Assembly: GCF_009928525.1 (NCBI RefSeq)
Contig: NZ_JAABOK010000006.1
Location: 62,001 to 126,000, forward strand
DNA length: 64,000 nt
Direction of reading: 5' to 3'
Origin: Chitinophaga solisilvae
Lineage (GTDB): Bacteria; Bacteroidota; Bacteroidia; Chitinophagales; Chitinophagaceae
Of this stretch, positions 26,081-34,966 are shown in pieces (the stretch's first letter is position 1; the number at the start of each line of letters is the position of its first letter). The position numbers and the translations under genes are program-made. The notes beneath the pieces were generated by a model. The model had not been told where the DNA came from. It ran no database searches and worked only from the letters and a program-made list of their open reading frames with translations.

Positions 26081-26401
26081 TTATTCTGCGCTTTCGCTGC
26101 CGATGTTATTATTTTCATCCGATGCATCCGGCACCGGTTTACTGTTGAGGATCTGCTTGTACAGCTTATGTGATTCTGCAGTCAGCAGGTCTTCATCCAG
26201 CGGCAGGGTAGAAATAATGTCCAGCAGGGTGTTGATGCGTCCTTCCAGATTCAGGAATTTGTTGATCACCACAACCTTCTTGTGTTCCAGGATGCAATAA
26301 CCGGAAGTAAAGGAGCCTTTTTCGAAGCGCAGCACGTATTTGGCGTCTTCGAAAATCTTTTCCAGTTTAGTGAGATTACCGGGGGTGATTTTAATATTCA
26401 T
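26081..26401 (-). CDS. Conserved hypothetical protein
   Basis: 106 residues, alpha/beta in appearance (NIKITPGNLTKLEKIFEDAKYVLRFEKG, then a helical ILDIISTLPLDEDLLT segment) with a low-complexity acidic C-terminus. No catalytic motif, signal or membrane helix is seen. I do not recognise a named family. It sits 36 bp after porX and 26 bp before the MBL gene, so it is likely co-transcribed with both. Confidence 0.7.
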   Translation of the reverse strand: MNIKITPGNLTKLEKIFEDAKYVLRFEKGSFTSGYCILEHKKVVVINKFLNLEGRINTLLDIISTLPLDEDLLTAESHKLYKQILNSKPVPDASDENNNIGSESAE

Positions 26402-26437
26402 GCAGCAAAAGTAGGCAAAAATAGTGTTTGGAAACAG

Positions 26438-27991
26438 CTATTTGCTGGCCATTCTGGCTACCGGTACAATCATTTCTTCCAGTGAAATACCGCCATGCTG
26501 AAAGGTGTTGCGGTAGTAGTTCACGAAATAATTGTAATTGTTCGGATAACATAAATATCCGTCTCCCCTTGCAAAAATATAGGATGAATTCACGTTGGGC
26601 TTGGGCAGTCCGGCTTCCCGCGGATCCCTGAATGCCAGTACATCCCGCGCATCATAGTTGAGGTTGCGGCCGTGCTTGTAGCGCAGGTTGGTGGTTGTCT
26701 GTTTATCGCCGATAACTTTCACGGGTGTTTTCACGCGTACGCTGCCATGATCGGTGGCGATAATGAGATTGATTTTTTTATCACTGATGCGTTTCAGCGC
26801 CTGGTGCAATGGACTGTGTTCAAACCAGCTGGCGGTCAGGGAGCGGTAGGAGGCTTCATCTCCGGCCAGTTCCTTCAGCACTTCCATTTCTGTGCGGGCA
26901 TGGCTCAGCATGTCCACAAAGTTGTATACGACGATGCTCAGCGGATAGTCGAGCAGGTTATGAATATTGTTCAGCATATGCTGCGCATCCTGGTGATTGG
27001 TCACTTTTGTGTAGGAAAACCGTGGATCCATTTTCAGCCGCTGCAGCTGTGCCGCAAAGAATTTTTCTTCATACAGGTTTTTTCCGCCTTCTTCATCATC
27101 ATTCTTCCATTCTTCCGGGAATTTACGTTCAATGTCTACCGGCAGCAGTCCGGAAAAGATGGCGTTCCGGCTGTATTGCGTGCTGGTAGGCAGTATACTG
27201 AAGAAGGTATCTTCTTCCAGCAGGCGGAAAGACTCCTGGAAGATCGGCAGGATGGCCTTGTATTGGTCCAGCCGCAGGTTATCGATCAGCAGGAATACGT
27301 TGGGCACTTCCGGATCCAGTGCGGGCACTACCTTTTTTTCGAAAAGGGTGTGCGACATCACCGGGGCGTCTTTTGTTTTGGGATGCAGCCAGTCTGCATA
27401 ATTACGGCTGATGAATTTGGAGAATTCGGTATTGGCTTCCGCTTTCTGGGTGTTGAAAACTTCCAGCATTTCCGGGCTGTTGGCTTTGGTCATCTCCATT
27501 TCCCAGTAAACGAGTTTTTTGTAGATGTCCATCCATTCGTTGTAGTCCGGACTGGAGTTAAGCGCCATGAACAGGGAGCGGAACTCCTGCTGGTAGGCAT
27601 TGGTGGTTTTTTCGGCCACCAGTCTTTTATTGTCAATGATTTTTTTGAGCGACAGCAGTACCTGGTTGGGATTAACGGGTTTGATGAGATAGTCGGTGAT
27701 CTGGGAGCCGATGGCGTCGTCCATCACGTTTTCCGCCTCGTTTTTGGTAATCATGACCACGGGGATCTGCTGGTCTATCTCCTTTATTTTGCCGAGGGTT
27801 TCCAGTCCGGTGATACCGGGCATGGACTCATCCAGCAGCACTACGTCTACCACCTGTTCCTTCAGGAATTCCAGGGCGTCATATCCGTTGGTGAGCGCGG
27901 ATACCTTGTAGCCTTTGCTTTCCAAAAAAATTATCTGTGATTTTAAAGATTCTATTTCGTCGTCTACCCAAAGTATATTTATCTGGTTCAT
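26438..27991 (-). CDS. porX: PorX-type response regulator with PglZ domain
   Basis: 517 residues. REC (1-120) has acidic residues D10-E12, phospho-acceptor D54 (VVLLDESMPGITG) and K104 (LIKP). The C-terminal two thirds is a PglZ/alkaline-phosphatase-like domain with metal-site segments LLIDNLRLDQ, STQYSRNAIFSG, DMLSHARTE and IATDHGSVRV. REC plus PglZ is the architecture of PorX, which with PorY regulates the type IX secretion system in Bacteroidota; its PglZ domain has been described as a zinc-dependent phosphodiesterase. No PorY kinase is nearby. Downstream genes in the same orientation may be an operon. Confidence 0.9.
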   Translation of the reverse strand: MNQINILWVDDEIESLKSQIIFLESKGYKVSALTNGYDALEFLKEQVVDVVLLDESMPGITGLETLGKIKEIDQQIPVVMITKNEAENVMDDAIGSQITDYLIKPVNPNQVLLSLKKIIDNKRLVAEKTTNAYQQEFRSLFMALNSSPDYNEWMDIYKKLVYWEMEMTKANSPEMLEVFNTQKAEANTEFSKFISRNYADWLHPKTKDAPVMSHTLFEKKVVPALDPEVPNVFLLIDNLRLDQYKAILPIFQESFRLLEEDTFFSILPTSTQYSRNAIFSGLLPVDIERKFPEEWKNDDEEGGKNLYEEKFFAAQLQRLKMDPRFSYTKVTNHQDAQHMLNNIHNLLDYPLSIVVYNFVDMLSHARTEMEVLKELAGDEASYRSLTASWFEHSPLHQALKRISDKKINLIIATDHGSVRVKTPVKVIGDKQTTTNLRYKHGRNLNYDARDVLAFRDPREAGLPKPNVNSSYIFARGDGYLCYPNNYNYFVNYYRNTFQHGGISLEEMIVPVARMASK

Positions 27992-28274
27992 AGTTCATTT
28001 TGAAGGTTCCGGAAAGAAAATTACCGCTATTTTTTCTCAAAAACCATTCCCTGCCTGCCCGGCACCGGTAATTATATGTTAAAATAGTACGGGATATCCA
28101 AAAATCCCAGGTGGAAAAAGCGGCTGAGGTCTTAAAGTTATTTACCTTCGCGCATAACATTTTTCTACCTGTAACCTACCAGCTGTTTTTACTGTAATAG
28201 GGGTATTCCATATAAAAAGCGTCATTATAAGTAAAAAAATTACATATAATTAATTCATATTGTAGTTTTGTATA
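27992..28274. promoter_or_regulatory. Divergent intergenic region, porX and HD gene
   Basis: 283 bp, AT-rich towards the plus-strand gene. A TAGTTTTG box at 28263-28270 matches TAnnTTTG, but it ends only 4 bp before the annotated start at 28275. If it is real, transcription would begin at or after that ATG, and the ATG at 28332 would be the actual start. No clear promoter was found for porX. Confidence 0.4.
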
Positions 28275-29558
28275 ATGGCACACAGCATTTTGGATGTGGA
28301 TAACTCATCTGAAATTGAACAACTTGATGCAATGACCGAACGCAAGCGAAAAATTGTTAATGATCCGGTGTATGGCTTTATTACCATAGATCACCCGTTG
28401 ATTTTTAACCTCATTTCCCATCCCTGTTATCAGCGGTTGCGCCGCATTCATCAGATGGCGCTGGCACACCTGGTATATCCCGGTGCAATGCACACCAGGT
28501 TTCATCATAGTTTGGGAGCCTATCATCTGATGACCATGGCGTTGCAGGAGTTGAAGAGCAAAGGCACGGAGATTACTGAAGCGGAGGAAGTAGCTGCCAG
28601 AATGGCGATACTGCTGCATGATATAGGCCACGGGCCTTATTCTCATGCATTGGAGAATGGTATTATTGAGGGCGTTTCCCACGAGGAGATTTCGCAATGG
28701 CTGATGGAAGACCTGAACAAACAGATGGATGGTGCGCTGACGCTGACCCTGGATATCTTCAATGGCCGTTATCATAAAAAATTCCTGCATCAGCTGGTTT
28801 CCAGCCAGCTGGATGTGGACAGAATGGATTATCTGAACCGTGACAGCTTCTTCACCGGCGTGGCAGAGGGCACTATCGGCTACGACCGTATCATAAAAAT
28901 GCTGAAAGTTCACCAGGGTGAGCTGATGGTAGAAGAGAAAGGTATTTATTCAATAGAAAAATTCATTATTGCACGCAGGCTGATGTATTGGCAGGTATAC
29001 CTGCATAAAACCGTACTGAGCGCGGAAAATATGCTGGTAAAAATCCTGCAGCGGGCTAAAATGCTGGCACAGGACGGGCAAAAGCTGTTCTGCTCCCCTG
29101 CCCTGGAATATTTCCTGTACAATACCATTACCCGGGATAACTTTGAACAGGAGCCGGATTGCCTGCGCCTGTTCTGTAAACTGGATGATTACGATATACT
29201 GGGAGCCATTAAGGTATGGACCGGACATTCGGATAAAGTACTGTCACTTTTATGCAACTGGCTTATTAACAGGGAGTTATTCAAGGTAGTGCTCCACAAC
29301 GAACCTTTTGACAACAGCACGGTTGAGCTGCTGCGTCAACAGGTGGCACAAAAATGGGAGATATCAGGAGCGGATCTTGATTTCTTCGTTTTCACCGATG
29401 TAGCCTCCCTGCGGGCCTATAATGCAAGCGACGAAAATATCAATATTCTTTACAAAGACGGAACTGTGAAAGACATTTCCTCCATTGATAACGCACTGAT
29501 TAGTCACACACTGGCTATACCGGTAAAAAAATTCTACATTTGTCATCCAAAAATCTAG
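28275..29558 (+). CDS. HD-superfamily phosphohydrolase
   Basis: 427 residues. The HD motif LLHDIGHGPYSHALE (H115, D116) with earlier HHSLGAYHLM and later DVDRMDYLNRDSF matches the dGTPase-like/YdhJ branch. The family hydrolyses phosphate esters of nucleotides; the exact substrate is not predictable. The N-terminal 19 residues have no family similarity, and the family usually starts near RKIVNDPVYGF, so M20 (28332) is a good alternative start. It precedes lpxD by 89 bp in the same orientation. Confidence 0.88.
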   Translation: MAHSILDVDNSSEIEQLDAMTERKRKIVNDPVYGFITIDHPLIFNLISHPCYQRLRRIHQMALAHLVYPGAMHTRFHHSLGAYHLMTMALQELKSKGTEITEAEEVAARMAILLHDIGHGPYSHALENGIIEGVSHEEISQWLMEDLNKQMDGALTLTLDIFNGRYHKKFLHQLVSSQLDVDRMDYLNRDSFFTGVAEGTIGYDRIIKMLKVHQGELMVEEKGIYSIEKFIIARRLMYWQVYLHKTVLSAENMLVKILQRAKMLAQDGQKLFCSPALEYFLYNTITRDNFEQEPDCLRLFCKLDDYDILGAIKVWTGHSDKVLSLLCNWLINRELFKVVLHNEPFDNSTVELLRQQVAQKWEISGADLDFFVFTDVASLRAYNASDENINILYKDGTVKDISSIDNALISHTLAIPVKKFYICHPKI

Positions 29559-29647
29559 GCTAACAACGTTTTATAAAGCATTAAAATGTTAAAGAATTAA
29601 TTCATACAAATCCGGAAGTAGCCTGGAAAACATTACAAATATTAATT

Positions 29648-30697
29648 ATGCAGTTTAGCGCATTACAATTAGCTACCATGTTAGATGGTAAGCTGGAGGG
29701 AAATCCGGACGTGAAGGTGAGCAACATCGCCAAGATCGAAGAAGCTGGCGAAGGGATGCTCAGTTTTATTGCCAATCCAAAGTATGAAGAGTTCATATAT
29801 ACCACAAACGCGTCCATTTTAATAGTAAATGAGAGCCTGGTGATAGAACGCCCCATTACATCTACCCTGATCCGGGTGAAAGATGCCTACAGCAGCTTCG
29901 CCCTGTTGCTGGAGAAATACCGCTACCTGACAGGTAACAAATCCGGTATTCAGCAGCCATCCCATATACCCCAGACGGTAAAAATGGGGGAAAATGTGTT
30001 CGTAGGCGCCTTCGCCTACCTGGGAGAAAATGTGGTGCTCGGCAATAATGTAAAGATATACCCTGGAGTTTATCTCGGAGATAATGTTATTGTTAACAAT
30101 GACGCTGTGCTGTATCCGGGTGTAAAAGTATACGATAATTGCATTGTGGGAAGCCGTGTGATCCTGCATGCAGGCTGTGTGATTGGCGGCGACGGCTTCG
30201 GTTTTGCCCCTCAGCCGGACGGTTCCTATAAAAAAGTACCGCAGATCGGTAACGTAGTGATCCACGATGATGTGGAAATCGGCGCCAATACTACTATTGA
30301 CCGCGCTACGATGGGTTCTACCGTTATCCGTCAGGGTGTGAAACTGGATAACCTTATCCAGGTGGCACACAACGTGGACATAGGCCCCAATACTGTTATT
30401 GCTGCGCAGACAGGCGTTTCAGGCAGTACCAAAATAGGGCAGAACTGCGTGATCGGCGGCCAGGTAGGTATGGTGGGTCATATTCATATCGCCGACGGCA
30501 CCAAAATCAATGCACAGAGCGGTTTGTCCAAGTCTATTACCGTCCCTAACAGCTCTCTGACCGGCTCCCCGGCGTACGATTATAAAAGTTCGCTGAAAAG
30601 TCAGGCAATTTTTAGAAATTTGCCGGACCTTGAAAAAAGGGTGAAGGAATTAGAGGAGATGGTAAAACAACTGTTACAGGAAAGAGCAGGGGTTTAA
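29648..30697 (+). CDS. lpxD: UDP-3-O-acylglucosamine N-acyltransferase
   Basis: 349 residues. A short N-terminal uridine-binding domain (1-100) precedes a long left-handed beta-helix of hexapeptide repeats (for example VFVGAFAYLGENVVLGNNVKI) and a C-terminal helix. The catalytic His is in QVAHNVDIGPN. It adds the second 3-hydroxyacyl chain in lipid A synthesis. It is followed by lpxC-fabZ and lpxA, with gaps of 37 and 3 bp, giving a lipid A operon. Confidence 0.95.
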   Translation: MQFSALQLATMLDGKLEGNPDVKVSNIAKIEEAGEGMLSFIANPKYEEFIYTTNASILIVNESLVIERPITSTLIRVKDAYSSFALLLEKYRYLTGNKSGIQQPSHIPQTVKMGENVFVGAFAYLGENVVLGNNVKIYPGVYLGDNVIVNNDAVLYPGVKVYDNCIVGSRVILHAGCVIGGDGFGFAPQPDGSYKKVPQIGNVVIHDDVEIGANTTIDRATMGSTVIRQGVKLDNLIQVAHNVDIGPNTVIAAQTGVSGSTKIGQNCVIGGQVGMVGHIHIADGTKINAQSGLSKSITVPNSSLTGSPAYDYKSSLKSQAIFRNLPDLEKRVKELEEMVKQLLQERAGV

Positions 30698-30734
30698 TTT
30701 TATCTGAAGATCAAACAGTTATACATTAGTTAAT

Positions 30735-32153
30735 ATGATGGAAAATCAACAGTTGCAGAACCAGCACACATTGAAAGGCGATATCAGTATTTCAGGTGTG
30801 GGTTTGCATACAGGAGCCAGCGTAAACATGACACTGAAGCCGGCATCAGCAGGCTTTGGTATCAAATTCCAACGTATAGACCTTCCTGACCAGCCTGTAG
30901 TAAAAGCGGATGTAGACTACGTAGTGGATACCGCCCGCGGCACCACCCTGGAGCACAACGGCGCACGCGTGAGCACCGTGGAGCACCTGCTGGCAGCCCT
31001 GGTGGGAACCGGTGTGGATAACGTGCTGATTGAACTGGACGGCCCCGAAATTCCTATTATGGACGGCAGCTCCCTCCCTTTCATTGAAGCTATCGAAAAA
31101 ACCGGTATCCAGGACCAGGACGCCAAAAAGATCTATTATACCATAGATACCAATATCAGCTATTACGACGAGCAGAAAAAGGTGGAAATGGTGGCTTTGC
31201 CGGCTGTTGACTACCGTATTACCTGCCTGATCGATTTCAATTCACCGGTACTGGGTACGCAGCACGCCAAAATGGGCGGTATAGAAGAATTCAGAAATGA
31301 CATTGCTTCTTCCCGTACCTTCTGCTTCCTGCATGAACTGGAATACCTGCTTAACAACAACCTGATTAAAGGCGGAGATATCAACAACGCCATCGTGGTG
31401 GTAGACAGGGCAGTGAATGAAGATGACATGCAGCGCCTGGCAAAAGCATTCAACCGTGAAACGATCTCTGTTCAGCGCGAAGGCATCCTGAACAACATAG
31501 AGCTGCGCTTCCCCAACGAGCCGGCCCGTCATAAACTCCTGGATGTAGTGGGCGATCTGGCCCTGATTGGTTTCCCGATCAAGGCGCACATCATTGCCAA
31601 CCGTCCCGGCCATGCTTCCAACGTGGAATTTGCCCGTAAAATCAAGGCATATATCAAGAAAAACAAGCACAATAAAGACGTACCCGTGTACGATCCCAAT
31701 CAGCCGCCTGTTTTCGATACCCCGCGTATAGAAAGAACCCTGCCGCACCGTTACCCGATGCTGCTGGTAGATAAAATCATTGAACTGGGTGAAGAACGCG
31801 TAGTAGGTATTAAGAACGTTACCTTCAACGAACACTTCTTCCAGGGCCATTTCCCGGGCAACCCTGTCATGCCGGGCGTATTACAGCTGGAAGCGCTGGC
31901 GCAGGTAGGTGGTATCCTGGCCCTGAACCGCGTACCGGATCCTGAAAACTACGACACCTACTTTCTGAAAATAGACAACTGTAAGTTTAAACAGAAAGTA
32001 TTTCCCGGTGATACCATGATCCTTAAGATGGAGCTGCTCAGCCCCATCAGAAGAGGTATCGTTGAAATGCGGGGAACGGTATTCATCGGAAACAAAGTGG
32101 TAACGGAAGCCGATATGATAGCACAAATTATAAAAACAAGAGAAGGCAAATAA
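30735..32153 (+). CDS. lpxC-fabZ: Bifunctional LpxC deacetylase / FabZ dehydratase
   Basis: 472 residues. LpxC (about 10-310) has the zinc ligands H84 (TVEHLLAAL), H266 and D270 (RHKLLDVVGD) and the general acid/base H293 (RPGHASN). FabZ (about 325-472) has LPHRYPMLLVD, H372 (QGHFPGNPVMPG) and E386 (LQLEAL). The fusion links the committed step of lipid A synthesis to 3-hydroxyacyl-ACP dehydration and is a known Bacteroidota arrangement. Its proximity to lpxD and lpxA supports co-regulation of lipid A with fatty-acid supply. Confidence 0.97.
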   Translation: MMENQQLQNQHTLKGDISISGVGLHTGASVNMTLKPASAGFGIKFQRIDLPDQPVVKADVDYVVDTARGTTLEHNGARVSTVEHLLAALVGTGVDNVLIELDGPEIPIMDGSSLPFIEAIEKTGIQDQDAKKIYYTIDTNISYYDEQKKVEMVALPAVDYRITCLIDFNSPVLGTQHAKMGGIEEFRNDIASSRTFCFLHELEYLLNNNLIKGGDINNAIVVVDRAVNEDDMQRLAKAFNRETISVQREGILNNIELRFPNEPARHKLLDVVGDLALIGFPIKAHIIANRPGHASNVEFARKIKAYIKKNKHNKDVPVYDPNQPPVFDTPRIERTLPHRYPMLLVDKIIELGEERVVGIKNVTFNEHFFQGHFPGNPVMPGVLQLEALAQVGGILALNRVPDPENYDTYFLKIDNCKFKQKVFPGDTMILKMELLSPIRRGIVEMRGTVFIGNKVVTEADMIAQIIKTREGK

Positions 32154-32156
32154 CGC

Positions 32157-32957
32157 ATGATTCACCCGCTCACATACATACATCCGGACGCCAAAGTTGC
32201 GCCCAATGTAAAAATTGATCCGTTTACCGTAATTCACAAAAACGTAGAAATAGGAGACGGCACCTGGATAGGTTCTAACGTAACCATCATGGAAGGAGCC
32301 AGAATAGGCAAAAACTGCCGCATATTCCCCGGCGCTGTTATTTCTGCCATCCCACAGGATTTAAAATATGCGGGTGAAGAAACAACGGTAGAAATCGGCA
32401 ACAATACCACGATCCGTGAATTTGTGACGATTAACCGTGGCACCAAAGACAAATGGAAAACCGTGATCGGCAACAACTGCCTCATCATGGCCTACAGCCA
32501 TATTGCCCACGATTGTGAAGTAGGCAACTACTGCGTCTTCTCCAACAATACCACCCTTGCCGGCCACATCACCGTTGGCGATCACGTGGTACTGGCGGGC
32601 ATGGTAGCCATCCAGCAGTTCTGTAAGGTAGGCGACCACGCATTCGTTACCGGCGGTTCCATGGTACGTAAAGACGTACCTCCTTACGTAAAGGCTGCCC
32701 GTGAGCCCCTGTCCTACGTTGGCGTAAACTCCGTAGGCTTAAAGAGAAGAGGTTTCTCCCTGGAAAAAATCAATCATATCCTGGATATTTACCGTGTGAT
32801 CTTTGTGAAAGGGTTTAAATTATCCAAGGCTGTCAGCATCATCGAAGCAGAATTCCCTGCTACCGACGAAAGAGATGAAATACTCTCCTTCATCCGTGAG
32901 TCCGGCCGCGGTATTATGAGAGGTTATACTTCCCGCTCCAATGACGATATCTCTTAA
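32157..32957 (+). CDS. lpxA: UDP-N-acetylglucosamine acyltransferase
   Basis: 266 residues. Hexapeptide-repeat beta-helix with the catalytic H118 in SHIAHDCEVG (the E. coli H125 position), then a helical C-terminal domain (KRRGFSLEKINHILDIYR). It performs the first step of lipid A synthesis. It starts 3 bp after lpxC-fabZ, and its last 17 bases overlap the ABC ATPase gene downstream. Confidence 0.96.
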   Translation: MIHPLTYIHPDAKVAPNVKIDPFTVIHKNVEIGDGTWIGSNVTIMEGARIGKNCRIFPGAVISAIPQDLKYAGEETTVEIGNNTTIREFVTINRGTKDKWKTVIGNNCLIMAYSHIAHDCEVGNYCVFSNNTTLAGHITVGDHVVLAGMVAIQQFCKVGDHAFVTGGSMVRKDVPPYVKAAREPLSYVGVNSVGLKRRGFSLEKINHILDIYRVIFVKGFKLSKAVSIIEAEFPATDERDEILSFIRESGRGIMRGYTSRSNDDIS

Positions 32958-33561
32958 TCAGACGGGCAAACGCTTTAACTACGACTGGATTTTTCGTGGT
33001 GTAACGCAGACCTTCCGTGAAGGACAGCGATACGCTATATTAGGGCCTAACGGTTCCGGGAAATCCACCTTATTACAGGTTATCAGCGGCGCCATTCAGC
33101 ACAACGAAGGCGTCATCGAATATGGCACACCGGAAAAACCCATCGCTCCTGATGCGTTTTTCCGGTACTGTGCTATCGCAGCTCCTTACCTGGAGCTGAT
33201 TGAAGAACTCACCCTCACAGAAATCATCGGATTTCACCTGCAGTTTAAAAAATTCCTTCCCGGTATCACTCCTGCTATTGCCATGCAAAAGGTAGGACTG
33301 GAAAAGGCAGCCGGCAAACAGCTCCGGTATTTCTCCTCCGGTATGAAACAGCGCATAAAACTGGCCCTGGCCATTTTCAGCGATGTGCCCGTACTCCTGC
33401 TCGACGAACCCTGCACCAACCTGGACGCGGCCGGTATAGAGGTATACCAGCAACTGATCCGCGAATTCGGTGGCAACCGCCTCATCATTGTCAGCTCCAA
33501 CGACCCCCAGGAATATTTCATGTGCGAACACTTCCTCCGTATACAGGACTATAAAAAATAA
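32941..33561 (+). CDS. Orphan ABC-type ATPase
   Basis: 206 residues. Walker A GPNGSGKS (35-42), a degenerate signature FSSGMKQR (131-138), Walker B VLLLDEPCTNLD (152-162) and an H-loop replaced by SSNDPQE (the usual His is not evident). There is no membrane domain and no permease gene nearby. It overlaps lpxA by 17 bp, so it is tightly coupled to lipid A synthesis. It could energise an LPS-related exporter encoded elsewhere, or act as a soluble regulator; neither is shown here. Confidence 0.85.
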   Translation: MTISLNQTGKRFNYDWIFRGVTQTFREGQRYAILGPNGSGKSTLLQVISGAIQHNEGVIEYGTPEKPIAPDAFFRYCAIAAPYLELIEELTLTEIIGFHLQFKKFLPGITPAIAMQKVGLEKAAGKQLRYFSSGMKQRIKLALAIFSDVPVLLLDEPCTNLDAAGIEVYQQLIREFGGNRLIIVSSNDPQEYFMCEHFLRIQDYKK

Positions 33562-33591
33562 CGTATAGCCGTTACGGTTCTCTCCTGCGCT

Positions 33592-33614
33592 GCCGTTTTG
33601 CAAAAAACAACGGC
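33592..33614 (+). terminator. Weak hairpin after the ABC ATPase gene
   Basis: GCCGTT pairs with AACGGC, with inner TT/AA pairing in the loop, 31 bp past the stop. The following sequence TTATTGCTATTTTATT is T-rich but not a clean T tract. Confidence 0.35.
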
Positions 33615-33667
33615 TTATTGCTATTTTATTATCTTCGCTGACAACTAAACACAGCTAAAAGCTTTTT

Positions 33668-34948
33668 ATGCAAACTGCCAGTAAAAAGGTGATTAATGGC
33701 TGGGCCATGTATGACTGGGCCAACTCCGTTTACAACCTTGTTATCACTACTACCTTCTTCCCTATCTATTTTCTAGCTGTTACAGAGGAACATGTGTCGT
33801 TCCTGGGAATGCGATTTGTCAATTCCGCCCTGTACAACTATGTACAGGCTGCAGCCTTCCTCCTCGTGGCCATCACCACGCCGATACTGTCTTCCATCGC
33901 CGATACCCGCGGCAACAAAAAGATCTTCCTGAAGTTCTTTACCATCCTGGGTTCAGCAGCCTGTGCAGCCTTGTACTTCTTCGATAAAAGTTCGCTGAAC
34001 ACCGGTGTATTTGCCTTCATGCTGGCTACTGTCGGCTATTGCGGCGGACTTGTATTCTATAACTCCTATCTGCCGGAGATAGCCGCGCCGGAAGACCGTG
34101 ACCGTATCAGCGCCAAAGGATACAGTCTGGGTTATATCGGCAGCGTTATCCTTCAGCTAATCGGGTTTGCACTGGTACTCCTCAAACCTTTCGGTATGGA
34201 CGATATAAAGCCGGTACAGATTACCTTCCTGCTGGTGGGTGTCTGGTGGATCTGCTTTGCACAGATTCCTTTTGCTACCCTGCCGGCCAGCAAACCATCC
34301 GTTGATAAACACCAGGGAAATATATTTACAGAAGGCTTTGCAGAACTACGCAAAGTGTATGCGCAAGTGAAAACCATGCCGGTGCTGAAGCGCTTCCTTC
34401 GTGGCTTTTTCTTCTACAGCATGGGTGTACAGACGGTCATGCTGGCTGCTACCATCTTCGGCAGTAAAGTGCTGAACCTCCCATCCAGCACCCTTATTGC
34501 CGTAGTGGTAATTATTCAGCTGGTGGCCATTCCCGGCGCATGGAGCATGGCCAGGCTCTCCGGCATCTATGGTAACCTCCGGGTACTGATCGGGGTGCTG
34601 ATACTCTGGATAGGCATCTGCATCGCCGGTTACAAGATGCAGACCGCCATGCACTTTTACCTGCTGGCAACTGTGGTAGGCCTGGTAATGGGAGGCGTGC
34701 AGTCGCTCAGCCGCTCTACCTACGCCAAACTGATGCCGGAAACAAAAGATACGACCAGCTTCTTCAGCTATTACGACGTTACCGAAAAGCTGTCTATCGT
34801 TATCGGCATGTTCTCATTTGCCTATATCGACGACCTGACCAACAACCTGCGCAACTCAGTACTGGCGCTGGTGGTATACTTTATCATCGGCCTCGTGTGG
34901 ATCATCTCCGCCCTGCTGAAACAAAAACAATTGTCTTCCGTTAAATAA
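33668..34948 (+). CDS. UMF1/BtlA-like MFS transporter
   Basis: 426 residues with about 12 membrane segments. The N-terminal MYDWANSVYNLVITTTFFP and YNSYLPEIAAPEDRDRISAKGYSLGY segments are typical of the UMF1 (vacuole effluxer Atg22-like) group. These are predicted efflux proteins, sometimes for amino acids or peptides. Substrate unknown. It is 18 bp before the MBL gene and likely co-transcribed with it. Confidence 0.88.
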   Translation: MQTASKKVINGWAMYDWANSVYNLVITTTFFPIYFLAVTEEHVSFLGMRFVNSALYNYVQAAAFLLVAITTPILSSIADTRGNKKIFLKFFTILGSAACAALYFFDKSSLNTGVFAFMLATVGYCGGLVFYNSYLPEIAAPEDRDRISAKGYSLGYIGSVILQLIGFALVLLKPFGMDDIKPVQITFLLVGVWWICFAQIPFATLPASKPSVDKHQGNIFTEGFAELRKVYAQVKTMPVLKRFLRGFFFYSMGVQTVMLAATIFGSKVLNLPSSTLIAVVVIIQLVAIPGAWSMARLSGIYGNLRVLIGVLILWIGICIAGYKMQTAMHFYLLATVVGLVMGGVQSLSRSTYAKLMPETKDTTSFFSYYDVTEKLSIVIGMFSFAYIDDLTNNLRNSVLALVVYFIIGLVWIISALLKQKQLSSVK

Positions 34949-34966
34949 ATCAAATACCAGAACATT

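Noticed and set aside
26672-27940. 422-codon open frame opposite porX
   Set aside because: An antisense shadow; its residue pattern (rich in Phe, His, Gln, Val) is what antisense of the coding strand gives.
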